A stretch of DNA of 64,000 bases from Chromatiales bacterium (GTDB lineage Bacteria > Pseudomonadota > Gammaproteobacteria > UBA6429): NCBI GenBank assembly GCA_027076405.1, contig JALTJN010000379.1, positions 79,843-143,842 of the forward strand. Direction: 5' to 3'. Both the position numbers and the translations under genes were made by a program. Shown here one piece after another: positions 15,846 through 24,712 of the stretch. The notes beneath the pieces are model-generated. The model was given only the letters and a program-made list of their open reading frames with translations. It searched no databases and was not told where the DNA came from. Numbering within the stretch: position 1 is the stretch's first letter; each line of letters begins with the position of its first letter.

Positions 15846-16799
15846 ATGACGATGACTTCTGAACATAAACCTAAAATTGGACTTGCTCTTGGTAGTGGAT
15901 CAGCTCGTGGCTGGGCACATATAGGTGTTATTCAGGCACTTAAAGACATGGGGATTGAACCTGAAATTGTTGCGGGTTGTTCAATTGGGGCAATTGTTGG
16001 AACTGCTTATGCGAGTCATCAAATAGATAAGTTAGACAGCTGGGCGCGAACAATTACCTGGAAAGATATTATTAATTATGTTGATCTCACGCTGATTGGC
16101 GGAGGCTTTATTCAGGGTGAGAAATTATTAGAACTGGTACGTAATCATCTTAAAGAAGACACGATTGAGTCTTTACCGCGGCAGTTTGCTATGGTGGCAA
16201 CAGAACTGGATACCGGTCGGGAAATATGGTTTCGGGACGGTTCTATTATTGATGCGTTACGTGCTTCTATCGCATTACCCGGTATGTTTACTCCGGTTAA
16301 AATTAATGGCCGCTGGCTGGTTGATGGTGGTTTATCTAACCCTGTTCCTGTTTCATTATGCCGGGCTATGGGTGCTGATATTGTGATTGCTGTGAACCTG
16401 AATAATGATATTGTCGGTAAACATAATCGAAAAATTATTAACTCGAAAGACAATACCGAACCTAAAAATGATAGTCGTGAAAAAGCTTTTTGGGAACGGG
16501 TTTCAAGTCAACTAACCAATAGCTTAAATGAACGTAAAGAAATTATTATGTCCAAATTATTTGGGGATAGTTTTGCCGCACCGGGCTTGTTTAATGTTTT
16601 AGCCAGCTCTATTAATATTATGCAAGATCGTATTACTCGCAGTCGAATGGCGGGCGATCCTCCCGAAATTATTCTTTCTCCGCGTTTATCGGACTTGGGT
16701 TTAATGGAATTTGATCAGGCTGAAATAGCCATTGAAGAAGGACGTGCTTGTGTGCAAAGAATGCATTCTGCTTTGGAGCACTTATTACCTCATTACTAA
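15846..16799 (+). CDS. Patatin-like phospholipase (RssA type)
   Basis: 317 residues. The glycine-rich oxyanion segment GLALGSGSARGWAHIGVI, the nucleophile elbow GCSIGAIVG (Ser near residue 45) and the catalytic dyad motif VDGGLSNPVPV (Asp near residue 160) are all intact, so an active serine lipase/acyl hydrolase is expected. There is no signal peptide, so it is probably cytosolic or peripheral to the membrane. It resembles E. coli RssA in layout. Downstream of the GNAT gene on the same strand; convergent with the SleB-like gene 12 bp on. Confidence 0.92.
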   Translation: MTMTSEHKPKIGLALGSGSARGWAHIGVIQALKDMGIEPEIVAGCSIGAIVGTAYASHQIDKLDSWARTITWKDIINYVDLTLIGGGFIQGEKLLELVRNHLKEDTIESLPRQFAMVATELDTGREIWFRDGSIIDALRASIALPGMFTPVKINGRWLVDGGLSNPVPVSLCRAMGADIVIAVNLNNDIVGKHNRKIINSKDNTEPKNDSREKAFWERVSSQLTNSLNERKEIIMSKLFGDSFAAPGLFNVLASSINIMQDRITRSRMAGDPPEIILSPRLSDLGLMEFDQAEIAIEEGRACVQRMHSALEHLLPHY

Positions 16800-16811
16800 G
16801 ATGGATTATTT

Positions 16812-17390
16812 TTATCGATAAAAAATATGGCTACCAATTCTGGCGACAGGTCTCTTTTTTCTTGCCCAGCTGGGTTTGATACGTTTGCTATGATAAAAGA
16901 TAGCTCCTTTTAGTTTGCGTTTGTTTTTTTCTTTATAAGCTTGTTCTGCAATATTCCATGCACGGTACCAGGCTTTCGATTTTAGCCTTGGTGGTTTGTC
17001 GAATTCTGTCCAGGAAAACTGACCGACGTATCTTTTTCTAATTCTATCCCAGCGTTTTTGATAAACGACTTCACAAATAGTGTTTGGATAACGCTTAGAG
17101 GCAACCCGATTTAACGTCACACTAGCCACTGCTTGCTGGCCGGCTTTACTTTCACTCCGCGCTTCGTGAAAAATGTTTTTAGCCAGACATTTTATATCCC
17201 GTTGAATATTTTTATATTTCACCAGCTCATAAGTAAAAACAGGAATTGTGATAACAACAATCGCAAAGGCGCTTAGCAGTAGATAACCTGTCTTATCTTT
17301 TAGCTGCCAGTGAAAATAGAAGTTATGCCAGAGATAAGAAAAGAAACTCTCGATTTTGGCGATAAATTTGCTGATGAATTTTCGTGGCAT
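16812..17390 (-). CDS. SleB-like cell-wall hydrolase
   Basis: 192 residues. A short cytoplasmic N-terminus and one membrane helix (about 33-53) place the catalytic domain in the periplasm. The SleB/Hydrolase_2 pattern is clear: CLAKNIFHEARSESKAGQQAVASVTLNRV with the probable catalytic Glu, then the TICEVVYQKR segment, FSWT, and a C-terminal FYHS. In spore formers this domain cleaves cortex peptidoglycan; in Gram-negatives it is thought to be a lytic transglycosylase or amidase-like remodelling enzyme. The basic C-terminus (KRIKPSWARKKR) may bind the cell wall. Confidence 0.87.
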   Translation of the reverse strand: MPRKFISKFIAKIESFFSYLWHNFYFHWQLKDKTGYLLLSAFAIVVITIPVFTYELVKYKNIQRDIKCLAKNIFHEARSESKAGQQAVASVTLNRVASKRYPNTICEVVYQKRWDRIRKRYVGQFSWTEFDKPPRLKSKAWYRAWNIAEQAYKEKNKRKLKGAIFYHSKRIKPSWARKKRPVARIGSHIFYR

Positions 17391-17539
17391 ATGATGAATA
17401 TATCTTATTTCTCGATGGCAAGTTTGTCATTGTTCTCGAAACCTCATTTTAAAAGCTGACTCGACTAAACTTTTTTTATCAGCAGACGCTAAGTCAATAT
17501 AGGCAGGTATATACGAATATTAGTAAGTGGGCACTAACA

Positions 17540-18412
17540 ATGATACAGATAAAGAGACGATTAACAGTCATTACAGCAGCTTGTGCATTGCTATTATCGC
17601 CTGTGTGGGCCGGTTCCCAGTTCTATGGCGCAAGTATTGATAAGGCAAAATGGCGAACAAGTGGCAATAGGCTGGAATGCCGTCTTAGTCAGGAGATTCC
17701 GGGCTATGGTAAGGCGACATTCAGATTGCATTCACTCAAGTCGATGGAGTTTCGGGTTTCATCCAACTATATTCCGCGCAATGACTCTCAGGCACTGGTT
17801 TTTGTCAGTCCGCCGAACTGGAAGCCGTATGCTAATCAATCGATATTGGGGCGGGTTCCGCTAACAACTCAAAAAGATGTCATTGTGGTACCGGAGGACT
17901 GGGCTTACCGGATGGCATTAGAATTACGTGAAGGGATGGAGGCGGTCTGGTCGCACTCTGATTGGGCTGATGCAAGAGATATTGTTACCGCTAAAGTACT
18001 GCCAATTCGGTTTGAGAGTGCCTGGCGTGATTTTGAGCGTTGCAACGAGAATCTTATTGATTACGGCTATAATGATGTTCGCTTTAAAGTCTTTTATTTT
18101 AGAAAAAAGAATCTGACGCTAAATCGTAAAGAGAAGTCATATTTAAACCGGTTGGCGGAATATGTGTTGTTAGATAAGGATTATCAATACATTAAAATTA
18201 ATTCACATACCGATAGTCGTGGGGTGCGGGGTAAAAATCTGGCAATTTCCCGGCGACGTGCAAATATGGTGAAAAATTACCTTGTTAAAAAAGGGGTTAA
18301 TCCAAAGAATTTTGTTATTGTTGCGCGTGGTGAAAAAAAGCCAAAATATAATAACCGGACTAAATCAGGGCGGGCCAAGAATCGTCGGGTTGAAATTCGT
18401 TTGGTTAAATAG
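17540..18412 (+). CDS. MotY-like OmpA-family protein
   Basis: 290 residues with a signal peptide ending near VWAG (about 25). The N-terminal domain (YGASIDKAKWRTSGNRLECRL, then IPGYGKATF) matches the MotY domain of sodium-driven flagellar motors. The C-terminal OmpA-like peptidoglycan-binding domain has INSHTDSRGVRGKNLAISRRRA and ARGEKKP..NR....NRRVEI. MotY forms the T ring that anchors PomA/PomB-type stators. No other flagellar genes lie nearby, as is common for motY. Assignment is from the N-terminal pattern. Confidence 0.85.
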   Translation: MIQIKRRLTVITAACALLLSPVWAGSQFYGASIDKAKWRTSGNRLECRLSQEIPGYGKATFRLHSLKSMEFRVSSNYIPRNDSQALVFVSPPNWKPYANQSILGRVPLTTQKDVIVVPEDWAYRMALELREGMEAVWSHSDWADARDIVTAKVLPIRFESAWRDFERCNENLIDYGYNDVRFKVFYFRKKNLTLNRKEKSYLNRLAEYVLLDKDYQYIKINSHTDSRGVRGKNLAISRRRANMVKNYLVKKGVNPKNFVIVARGEKKPKYNNRTKSGRAKNRRVEIRLVK

Positions 18413-18417
18413 TTGTT

Positions 18418-18496
18418 GGCCACGAAGGACACAAAGAACAGCAAGGATTAATATCGCGGATAGCTATTATGGGGTTTTTCTTCGGGTTCTTGGTGG
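18418..18496. repeat. CCACGAAGGACAC-type inverted repeat, copy 1
   Basis: The left arm GCCACGAAGGACACAAAGAA and the right arm, which reads GCCACCAAGAACCCGAAGAA on the reverse strand, match at about 15 of 20 positions. It sits between motY and argG. Related elements occur at 19822-19978 and 30564-30688. Confidence 0.7.
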
Positions 18497-18606
18497 CTAA
18501 ATCTCTTTGAAACTGTAACATTCGCGTATCTCGGGTATAATCACGCCCCTAATTTCTAATCTATTAATTTATACTTCTTCGGGAAAGCCTGATAAGTGGA
18601 GTTCGC

Positions 18607-19821
18607 ATGAGTGACGTTAAAAAAGTAGTACTGGCCTATTCTGGTGGTCTGGATACATCAATTATTTTGAAATGGTTGGAAGATACCTATGGCTGTGAGG
18701 TTGTGACCTTTACTGCAGATATTGGTCAGGGTGAAGAAGTAGAGCCGGCTCGTGCTAAAGCGAAAGCAATGGGTGTAAAAGAAATCTATATTGAAGATTT
18801 ACGCGAAGACTTTGCGCGTGATTATGTTTTCCCGATGTTTCGCGCTAATACTATTTATGAAGGTGAGTATTTACTGGGCACTTCAATCGCTCGCCCGCTT
18901 ATCGCAAAGCGTTTAGTTGAAATTGCACAAGAAGTGGGTGCCGATGCCATTTCTCATGGGGCAACCGGAAAGGGGAATGATCAGGTTCGCTTTGAATTAG
19001 GCGCGTATGCCTTAATGCCGGATGTACAAGTGATTGCACCATGGCGTGAATGGGATTTGAGCTCGCGTGAATCATTAATGGCTTATGCGGAAAAGCATGG
19101 CATTGAAGTGGACTATGCCAAGCAGGGTAAAAAATCACCTTACTCAATGGATGCAAATTTATTGCATATCTCTTATGAAGGTGACATTTTGGAAGACCCA
19201 TGGAATGAGCCTGAAGATGATATGTGGCGTTGGTCAGTATCGCCTGAAGCAGCACCGGACAAGGCAACCTATTTGGAATTAGATTATGTGAAGGGTGATA
19301 TTGTTGCGATTAACGGCGAGAAAATGTCACCGGCAACCGTGATGGAGTATTTAAATAAAGTGGGTGGTGAAAACGGTATCGGTCGTGATGATATTGTTGA
19401 AAACCGATTTGTGGGTATGAAGTCGCGCGGTTGTTATGAAACGCCAGCGGGAACCATTATGCTAAAAGCACATCGCGGTATTGAATCATTAACTCTTGAT
19501 CGTGAAGCGATGCATTTAAAGGATGAAATGATGCCGCGTTATGCGAAGATGATTTATAACGGTTTTTGGTGGTCACCGGAGCGTGAAGCATTACAAGCAT
19601 TAATTGATAACACACAAAAACATGTGAATGGTACCGTACGAATTAAATTATACAAAGGTAATGTGAGTGTGGCCGGACGTAAGTCTGAAAAAGATTCATT
19701 GTTTGATGAAAATATTGCCAGCTTTGAAGATGATGGTGGTGCGTATAATCAGCAAGATGCCGATGGCTTTATTAAATTGAATGCCCTACGTTTACGAATT
19801 GCGGCGAAGAAAAAATATTAG
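18607..19821 (+). CDS. argG: Argininosuccinate synthase
   Basis: 404 residues. It joins citrulline and aspartate using ATP in arginine synthesis. The N-type ATP pyrophosphatase P-loop AYSGGLDTS is at residues 9-17, with [15 protein letters not shown] and [15 protein letters not shown] as further signatures. Length and motifs match the short (type I, about 400 residue) class rather than the longer E. coli form. It stands alone between two inverted repeats, with no argH next to it. Confidence 0.98.
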   Translation: MSDVKKVVLAYSGGLDTSIILKWLEDTYGCEVVTFTADIGQGEEVEPARAKAKAMGVKEIYIEDLREDFARDYVFPMFRANTIYEGEYLLGTSIARPLIAKRLVEIAQEVGADAISHGATGKGNDQVRFELGAYALMPDVQVIAPWREWDLSSRESLMAYAEKHGIEVDYAKQGKKSPYSMDANLLHISYEGDILEDPWNEPEDDMWRWSVSPEAAPDKATYLELDYVKGDIVAINGEKMSPATVMEYLNKVGGENGIGRDDIVENRFVGMKSRGCYETPAGTIMLKAHRGIESLTLDREAMHLKDEMMPRYAKMIYNGFWWSPEREALQALIDNTQKHVNGTVRIKLYKGNVSVAGRKSEKDSLFDENIASFEDDGGAYNQQDADGFIKLNALRLRIAAKKKY

Positions 19822-19978
19822 CCACGAAGGACTCTAAGGAAAGAACTTAAAAAAACACGGGGGACACGGGGAGCACTGGGATAGGAAATTAAAAAATCTT
19901 TCTCAGTGAATTCTGTGTCCCCCGTGGTTTTTATTTTTAATAAATTTTCTTGGTGTTCTTCAAGTCCTTTGTGGTAAA
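19822..19978. repeat. CCACGAAGGAC-type inverted repeat, copy 2 (nested)
   Basis: The outer arms GCCACGAAGGACT and the matching AGTCCTTTGTGG near 19962-19973 enclose an inner perfect 12 bp pair, CACGGGGGACAC and GTGTCCCCCGTG. The whole would fold as a long imperfect hairpin. It fills the space between convergent argG and the DoxX gene, where it may also stop transcription. Confidence 0.78.
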
Positions 19979-19982
19979 AATA

Positions 19983-20576
19983 TTATTTCATAAATTTATG
20001 TCTTAACCAGTAATCCACACTGACATATTTACCACTGCCAATAAAAAATAAAGTCAGCAACATAATAAAGTAGGTTGCCGCAAATTCAATACCGTTATTT
20101 AGAATAACAAAGCTTCCCTGTTCGGTTAACCATTCATAATTGCCATTGGTTTGTAATAGTTCTTTTGCTGCATCTAGTCGTTCAATGGCAGCATTTGCAT
20201 CGGCGCAATTAAACAAACAAAATTTTGCGTCAGCAACAGATTGCCAGCCATTTACCCAATGCACCGAAACAATAGCTATGACCATGGTGAACATTAAGGG
20301 GACGGATATCCAGCGAACGCCAAAACCAATTAACAACATAATTGCGCCGGCTATTTCGGTTGAGGTTGCTAGAAACGCCATTAATTCAGGGAAAGGTAAA
20401 CCTAAGCCCCATTCAGAATTACCAAACCAGTCGGCAGTATCTTTAAAGCTGTTAAATTTACTTGTGCCGGCCATCCAGAAAATAGGCGCAAGATAAAGGC
20501 GTAATAAAAGTGGCGCGAGAAAATCAGCTTTCCGGGTACGGTCAAGTAAACCTTGTAATTGTAGTAATTTTTCCAT
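19983..20576 (-). CDS. DoxX family membrane protein of the RiPP operon
   Basis: 197 residues with four predicted membrane helices (about 22-38, 67-85, 90-108, 158-178). The DoxX pattern LLLRLYLAPIFWMAGTSKFNSF..TADWF is clear. A soluble loop between helices carries a Cys pair (FCLFNC). It lies 64 bp downstream of the DUF2063 gene on the same strand as the last member of the bufferin/Hvf-type cluster, where DoxX proteins (HvfX in Haemophilus) are a frequent companion. Its exact role is not established; quinone-linked redox or membrane anchoring of the maturation step are possibilities. Confidence 0.88.
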   Translation of the reverse strand: MEKLLQLQGLLDRTRKADFLAPLLLRLYLAPIFWMAGTSKFNSFKDTADWFGNSEWGLGLPFPELMAFLATSTEIAGAIMLLIGFGVRWISVPLMFTMVIAIVSVHWVNGWQSVADAKFCLFNCADANAAIERLDAAKELLQTNGNYEWLTEQGSFVILNNGIEFAATYFIMLLTLFFIGSGKYVSVDYWLRHKFMK

Positions 20577-20640
20577 GCGTTAACTCCGTATAATTATTAT
20601 TTATAATGATTAAAGGTATGACACTTAGTTAAGAAATCGT

Positions 20641-21417
20641 TCAGTTTTTAATTTTATTGACGCCAAGAATGACATTTCTATTTTTTAAATCCTGAATAAT
20701 TTGATAACCACCTTCATATACGACATCAGGATTAGGGTGGTTGAGTTGTTCGACAATAACATCGAGCATTTGTTTAGTCGTTAATCCATTATCTTCATTG
20801 AGTAACTGTATTAATAATGCGGTGATTGGGTTGAGCTCCAGAAAGTGAACCTCATCATTATTATCTCGATAAACTAATAAATACACAGGTTGTTCGGCGG
20901 GTTCGCTCGGAATAAAATCTTCTGTGATTTGTTGTACTGGATAAGTATAAGTTAAGGGCCAGGCCAGTGGTGACATAACAGGATAGTCATTTATTAAATC
21001 ACCTTCTTTATCAATCTTATCCCAGTTAATTGTGTTATCCAGATCGGATGTTAATAAAGCCAGCTCTATCCACTCATAATGTGCGAGTTCTTTTATGAAG
21101 GGTGGATCAGCGGGATTATTCCGTTCTGTTTCGAGATAGTTTAAAAACTCTCGTGGCATTTCCGGAAATAAAGGCGTACGAGATAAATGCCGGCTAAAAT
21201 AATCTCGCATCATGCTTTGCCATTCATCTTCTGTTGTTATTTTTTTTAATACCGGATAGGTGTTGGCAATAAAATCTTCAACGTTGTTAAAAAACAATTC
21301 GTTATATATTTTCATGCGACGAGCTTCAACATCACCGGGTTTTGGATTTTTTTCAGGATCGCGAATATGTGCAGCAAATTCGTATTGAGCTTGAGTAAAT
21401 AAAGGTAAGTTAGCCAT
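20641..21417 (-). CDS. DUF2063 RiPP maturation partner (BufC/HvfC-like)
   Basis: 258 residues, soluble. The N-terminal DUF2063 domain (about 5-100) shows the usual QYEFAAHIRDP start, then RMKIYNELFFNNVEDFIANTYPVLK, FSRHLSRTPLFPEMPREFLNYL and an HYEWIELALL helix. The C-terminal part (about 150-258) is a winged-helix-like domain such as acts as a precursor-recognition element in other RiPP systems. The family is the obligate partner of MNIO (DUF692) enzymes, presenting the precursor peptide. The start overlaps the end of the MNIO gene by 8 bp, so translation is coupled. Confidence 0.92.
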   Translation of the reverse strand: MANLPLFTQAQYEFAAHIRDPEKNPKPGDVEARRMKIYNELFFNNVEDFIANTYPVLKKITTEDEWQSMMRDYFSRHLSRTPLFPEMPREFLNYLETERNNPADPPFIKELAHYEWIELALLTSDLDNTINWDKIDKEGDLINDYPVMSPLAWPLTYTYPVQQITEDFIPSEPAEQPVYLLVYRDNNDEVHFLELNPITALLIQLLNEDNGLTTKQMLDVIVEQLNHPNPDVVYEGGYQIIQDLKNRNVILGVNKIKN

Positions 21418-22267
21418 GTTGAATTTTACTGGCGTTTTGTTTTGTCCACTTAGTTTGAATTTCCAGAATAGTATCGACTTCAGTTAAAAGCTCCGGAATA
21501 GGTGGTATATTAAAATCACGTTCTAATAATGTTGGCATTACACCAAACACATCATAGGTTTTATGCAGTAAATCCCAGACGGTATCAACTACATCAGCAC
21601 CATGAGTATCGACAATCAGGTCTTCGGCTTCATTGTAATGTCCGGCAATATGCAGATAAGTAACTCGCTCTGCCGGTAGTTGTTTTAAAAATTTAACTGC
21701 ATCATATTGATGGTTGATGCTGTTTACATAGATATTGTTAACGTCTAATAAAAAATCACAATCAGCTTCACTGATGACTGCGTTAATAAAATCAATTTCT
21801 TCGAGTTCTTTTGATGGAGCTGCGTAATAAGATACATTTTCCATTGCGATACGCTGTTCTAAAATATCTTGAGTTCGTTTAATACGGTCTGCGACGTAAT
21901 GAACCGCTTCTTCAGTAAAGGGAATAGGCATGAGATCATAAAGATGACCGTCATCGCTACAGTAACTTAAATGATCACTGTAGGCAGGAATATTGTGTTG
22001 CTTTATAAATTTTTTAACTTTATATAAAAAAGCTTCATCAAGCGGAGCCGGGCTGCCAATTGATAAAGATAAACCGTGTAGAGTAACGGGATATTTTTCG
22101 GTAAAAGCGCTGAATTGTTTACCTAAGAGACCACCTACACCAATCCAGTTTTCAGGTGCAACTTCCATAAAGTTAACCTGAGAAGGTGGCTGGTCTGCGA
22201 GTTCATCCATAATGGATCGTCGCAGACCTAAACCGGCCCCATGAACGGGGTATTGCCTGGTGTTCAT
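21410..22267 (-). CDS. MNIO (DUF692) multinuclear iron oxidase, BufB/HvfB-like
   Basis: 285 residues, a TIM-barrel of the DUF692/MNIO family, which modifies Cys residues of RiPP precursors using two or three irons and oxygen. Expected ligand positions are all present: the His of TLHGLSLSIGS, Asp-His of YSDHLSY, Glu-Asn of AMENVSYY, Asp-Asn of LDVNNIYVN, the His pair of YLHIAGH, Asp-His of DTHGADV and the Glu-Asp of LLERDFNIP. It lies 20 bp after the precursor gene and overlaps the DUF2063 gene by 8 bp. With an EGKCG-type precursor the predicted chemistry is conversion of Cys to an oxazolone/thioamide or thiooxazole-like copper ligand, by analogy with HvfB and bufferin enzymes. Confidence 0.95.
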   Translation of the reverse strand: MNTRQYPVHGAGLGLRRSIMDELADQPPSQVNFMEVAPENWIGVGGLLGKQFSAFTEKYPVTLHGLSLSIGSPAPLDEAFLYKVKKFIKQHNIPAYSDHLSYCSDDGHLYDLMPIPFTEEAVHYVADRIKRTQDILEQRIAMENVSYYAAPSKELEEIDFINAVISEADCDFLLDVNNIYVNSINHQYDAVKFLKQLPAERVTYLHIAGHYNEAEDLIVDTHGADVVDTVWDLLHKTYDVFGVMPTLLERDFNIPPIPELLTEVDTILEIQTKWTKQNASKIQHG

Positions 22268-22287
22268 GTGATTTATATGTGGCTTAA

Positions 22288-22689
22288 TTATTTACCGCCA
22301 CATTTTCCTTCACCCATTTTCTTCTTGGAGCCACCACATTTACCTTCTTTCATGTCTTTTTCCATATTCATTTTTTTGGCTTTTTTACCACCACATTTAC
22401 CTTCGCCACACTTACCATCTTTCTTCATTTTTTTAGAGCCACCACATTTTCCATCTTTCATGCCTTTTTGCATGGATTTACCACCGCACTTTCCATCCAT
22501 GCCTTTGCTCTTTTTCATACCGCCACATTTGCCTTCTTCCATAGCAAGTTGCATGTAACCACCTGACATTTCATTCATGGCGAATGGATTTGTACTTTCA
22601 GCATTTGCTACATTAGTCATTGCTAAAGAAGCAACAAAAGCTGTACCTGCAGCAATTGAAAGAGTAGTGATTTTTATTGATTTAGACAT
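22288..22689 (-). CDS. EGKCG-repeat RiPP precursor (bufferin/HvfA-like)
   Basis: 133 residues. A Sec signal peptide ends at VANAES (about residue 31). A short conserved-looking linker (NPFAMNEMSGGYMQLAMEEGKC) leads into a Lys/Gly/Met-rich region with exactly seven Cys, every one in an (E/D)GKCG motif: four EGKCG and three DGKCG. No other Cys occurs. This is the hallmark of the HvfA-type precursors modified by MNIO enzymes to give copper-binding peptides exported to the periplasm. The regular Cys spacing, Met-rich spacers and position as first gene before MNIO, DUF2063 and DoxX genes support a copper-buffering role. CGGAG lies just upstream of the ATG. The proline-rich frame on the opposite strand is only its shadow. 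Confidence 0.93.
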   Translation of the reverse strand: MSKSIKITTLSIAAGTAFVASLAMTNVANAESTNPFAMNEMSGGYMQLAMEEGKCGGMKKSKGMDGKCGGKSMQKGMKDGKCGGSKKMKKDGKCGEGKCGGKKAKKMNMEKDMKEGKCGGSKKKMGEGKCGGK

Positions 22690-22810
22690 ATGTTTATCTC
22701 CGGTTATTTATGTAAGTAGAACTATTTTTGTTGTATGTAAAAATATCTGGCTAGGGAGATGAACACAAAGGACTTCTCCAGCTCGCAAAATATGACATAT
22801 ATCTATAACA
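22690..22810 (-). promoter_or_regulatory. Promoter region of the RiPP operon
   Basis: This 120 bp segment lies between the terminator at 22811-22840 and the precursor ATG, so the operon promoter should be here. CGGAGATAAAC serves as ribosome binding site. I could not settle on -35/-10 hexamers. Bufferin operons are often driven by ECF sigma factors, but no sigma or anti-sigma gene is nearby, so control must be by another regulator or in trans. Confidence 0.45.
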
Positions 22811-22840
22811 AAAGTTTCGTATTTGTACGAGACTTTTTTA
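22811..22840 (-). terminator. Terminator between DUF1841 gene and RiPP operon
   Basis: Stem AAGTTTCGTA / TACGAGACTT with a TTTG loop, T-rich on both sides. On the reverse strand it ends the DUF1841 transcript and insulates the RiPP operon. Confidence 0.8.
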
Positions 22841-22948
22841 ATAATATTGTAATAATTTAGAGATTAGGCTTTTTATAAGTGAGGGATATAGGTGGATAGC
22901 AAAAAATAGCCATAGAAATCAGGAGGATAGTTTTAGGTGTGAATCTAA

Positions 22949-23374
22949 TTAGATATAGCTCTTTAAGCAGTTTAAATAATCATTTTCATCAGGAGCCTTG
23001 TTTTGAGACTGTGCTTCCCATAGCATTTTACCTAAACATTCCATCATTAAATGCTCGGTTTCATGGGGATCTTTACATTTGTTAAGCATAGCGTGATGCA
23101 GCTGCTCGATACCTGTCGGACGTTTTGTGGAAAGTTGCTCCTGAATGGAAATATGCATGGCCATGTGTAAAAAGGGGTTGGTTTGTCCCATTTCAGGTGT
23201 GTAATCTTTGTCTAGTTCGGCGTCTTCATTTTCAAGCAAGGCGTGATACTCTGGATGAAGTTCAACAATCTTGGCAACAACGGCTTCGAGTGGTTCCATT
23301 AGCTGTTTATTTTGATGTTTTTTCCATGAGGTAAAAAACATTTGTCGTAATTCTGTGCGGTCTTGTCCAAACAT
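22949..23374 (-). CDS. DUF1841 family protein
   Basis: 141 residues, soluble, no signal peptide. It matches the DUF1841 pattern: MFGQDRTELRQMFFTSWKKH at the start, EPLEAVVAKIVELHPEY, then NPFLHMAMHISIQEQLSTKRPTGI and a C-terminal HETEHLMMECLGKMLWEAQ. Several conserved His and Glu residues (HMAMH, HHAML, HETEHLM) could bind a metal, but no activity is known for the family. Single gene between the RiPP operon and the MCP. Confidence 0.88.
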   Translation of the reverse strand: MFGQDRTELRQMFFTSWKKHQNKQLMEPLEAVVAKIVELHPEYHALLENEDAELDKDYTPEMGQTNPFLHMAMHISIQEQLSTKRPTGIEQLHHAMLNKCKDPHETEHLMMECLGKMLWEAQSQNKAPDENDYLNCLKSYI

Positions 23375-23423
23375 GGGGCGTAGATTAATCAGCTAGGCAT
23401 GATTATTCAATAGTTTCTTCTTA

Positions 23424-24605
23424 TTAAAAAAGATCAATTTCACTTTCTTCGGTTGAGCTGGGATGATTTGAGAGCAGCATACCGAGTTGCTCACCTAATT
23501 TTCCCAGTTCCATGCTTGCTGTTTGTAACTCATTGATGTCAATACTTGTTTTCATTGTTATATCTTTAATTTGATCTAAGGTATTGAATGCCATTGTTGC
23601 GGAGTTCTGTTCTGTACTGGTGGCATGGGCTAATGTGCTTCCAAGAGTGCTTACGGTTGACATGAAACCAACAATTTCAGAGTACGACATAATCATTTCT
23701 TCCATTAACTCGTCTGCTTCATTAGCCAGAGTGGCAGAAGAAGATATTTGAGCAACCGCGGTGCTAACGTTACCTTGCAATGATTTAATAATATTTTCAA
23801 TTTCTTCTGTTGATTGTTGCGTTTTATTGGCTAAAGAACGCACTTCATCAGCGACGACGGCAAAGCCTCGACCTTGTTCGCCAGCTCTTGCTGCCTCAAT
23901 AGCCGCATTTAAAGCAAGAAGATTTGTTTGTTCTGCTACACCTTGTATTACGTCAACAATATTACTGATTGCTGAACTGTCTTTTCCCAGATGTTCAACA
24001 ATACCTTCTGTTTCTGAAACACTTTCCGAAAGAGCAAGTACACCACTCATGGCTTTGGTCATGACTAATTTACCGCTATTACCTTCTACTTCTGATTTGG
24101 CAGATACTTCGACAGTTTCATCCGCTGTTGTTTTTGCTTGTGTTAAAACGGTTTGTAATCCATCAAGTTGAGTATGAACCACAGAGGCCATTGATTCCTG
24201 TAAATTAATATTTTGTAAAACAGTATTGGCTGTATCGGAAAGTTTGTTTGCGTAACCGGCAAGTTTAGTTGAAACATCATCAAACAAGAGTCCGTTTGCC
24301 TGCTGTTTTTTTAAAAAAGGGAGTAAGAGAGAAGTAAATTTATCTAACTCAATATTTTTTGTGCTCAATATATTCGGGATGAAGGTATTTTTATCTTTTT
24401 TAAAACTTTCAATTAAGTGGATTAATTGTTTGCAGGTTTTTTTGTATTCACGATTCTCAAGAATTAGTTTAACTAAAAAATAACTTAATAGAGAAATAAA
24501 AGTGGCAATGGAAAAATAAAGCAAAGGTAACGTTTTAAAAATAACGATTAAGAGAAGTACAAAAATGAATCCGATAAGTGTTTTTTTATAGGAAATATTT
24601 TTCAT
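23424..24605 (-). CDS. Methyl-accepting chemotaxis protein without periplasmic sensor domain
   Basis: 393 residues. Two adjacent hydrophobic segments (about 9-50) with almost no loop between them anchor the protein; there is no periplasmic ligand-binding domain and no HAMP that I can see. The cytoplasmic signalling domain has the conserved hairpin tip [32 protein letters not shown]. It would interact with CheA/CheW, probably sensing membrane or internal state. The C-terminus lacks a CheR/CheB-tethering pentapeptide of the NWETF type. Isolated, with no che genes nearby. Function as chemoreceptor is secure at family level; the signal is unknown. Confidence 0.92.
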   Translation of the reverse strand: MKNISYKKTLIGFIFVLLLIVIFKTLPLLYFSIATFISLLSYFLVKLILENREYKKTCKQLIHLIESFKKDKNTFIPNILSTKNIELDKFTSLLLPFLKKQQANGLLFDDVSTKLAGYANKLSDTANTVLQNINLQESMASVVHTQLDGLQTVLTQAKTTADETVEVSAKSEVEGNSGKLVMTKAMSGVLALSESVSETEGIVEHLGKDSSAISNIVDVIQGVAEQTNLLALNAAIEAARAGEQGRGFAVVADEVRSLANKTQQSTEEIENIIKSLQGNVSTAVAQISSSATLANEADELMEEMIMSYSEIVGFMSTVSTLGSTLAHATSTEQNSATMAFNTLDQIKDITMKTSIDINELQTASMELGKLGEQLGMLLSNHPSSTEESEIDLF

Positions 24606-24712
24606 TCGATTTTGTACCTTCAGAGAAAGTAAGCGCTTATTAGAAAGCGGGGTATGTTCTTATATTATCGTTCAGAAACAGGAAAGCTTGAGGAATAGTT
24701 TATTAAATAAGG

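Noticed and set aside
16800..16835. Possible terminator between the patatin-like and SleB-like genes
   Set aside because: The ATTTTTATCGATAAAAAAT palindrome is AT-only apart from one CG and lacks a GC stem.
22241..22558. Proline/histidine-rich open frame on the forward strand
   Set aside because: It is the complement of the repetitive GKCG precursor; its low complexity is a shadow of the Lys/Gly codons.
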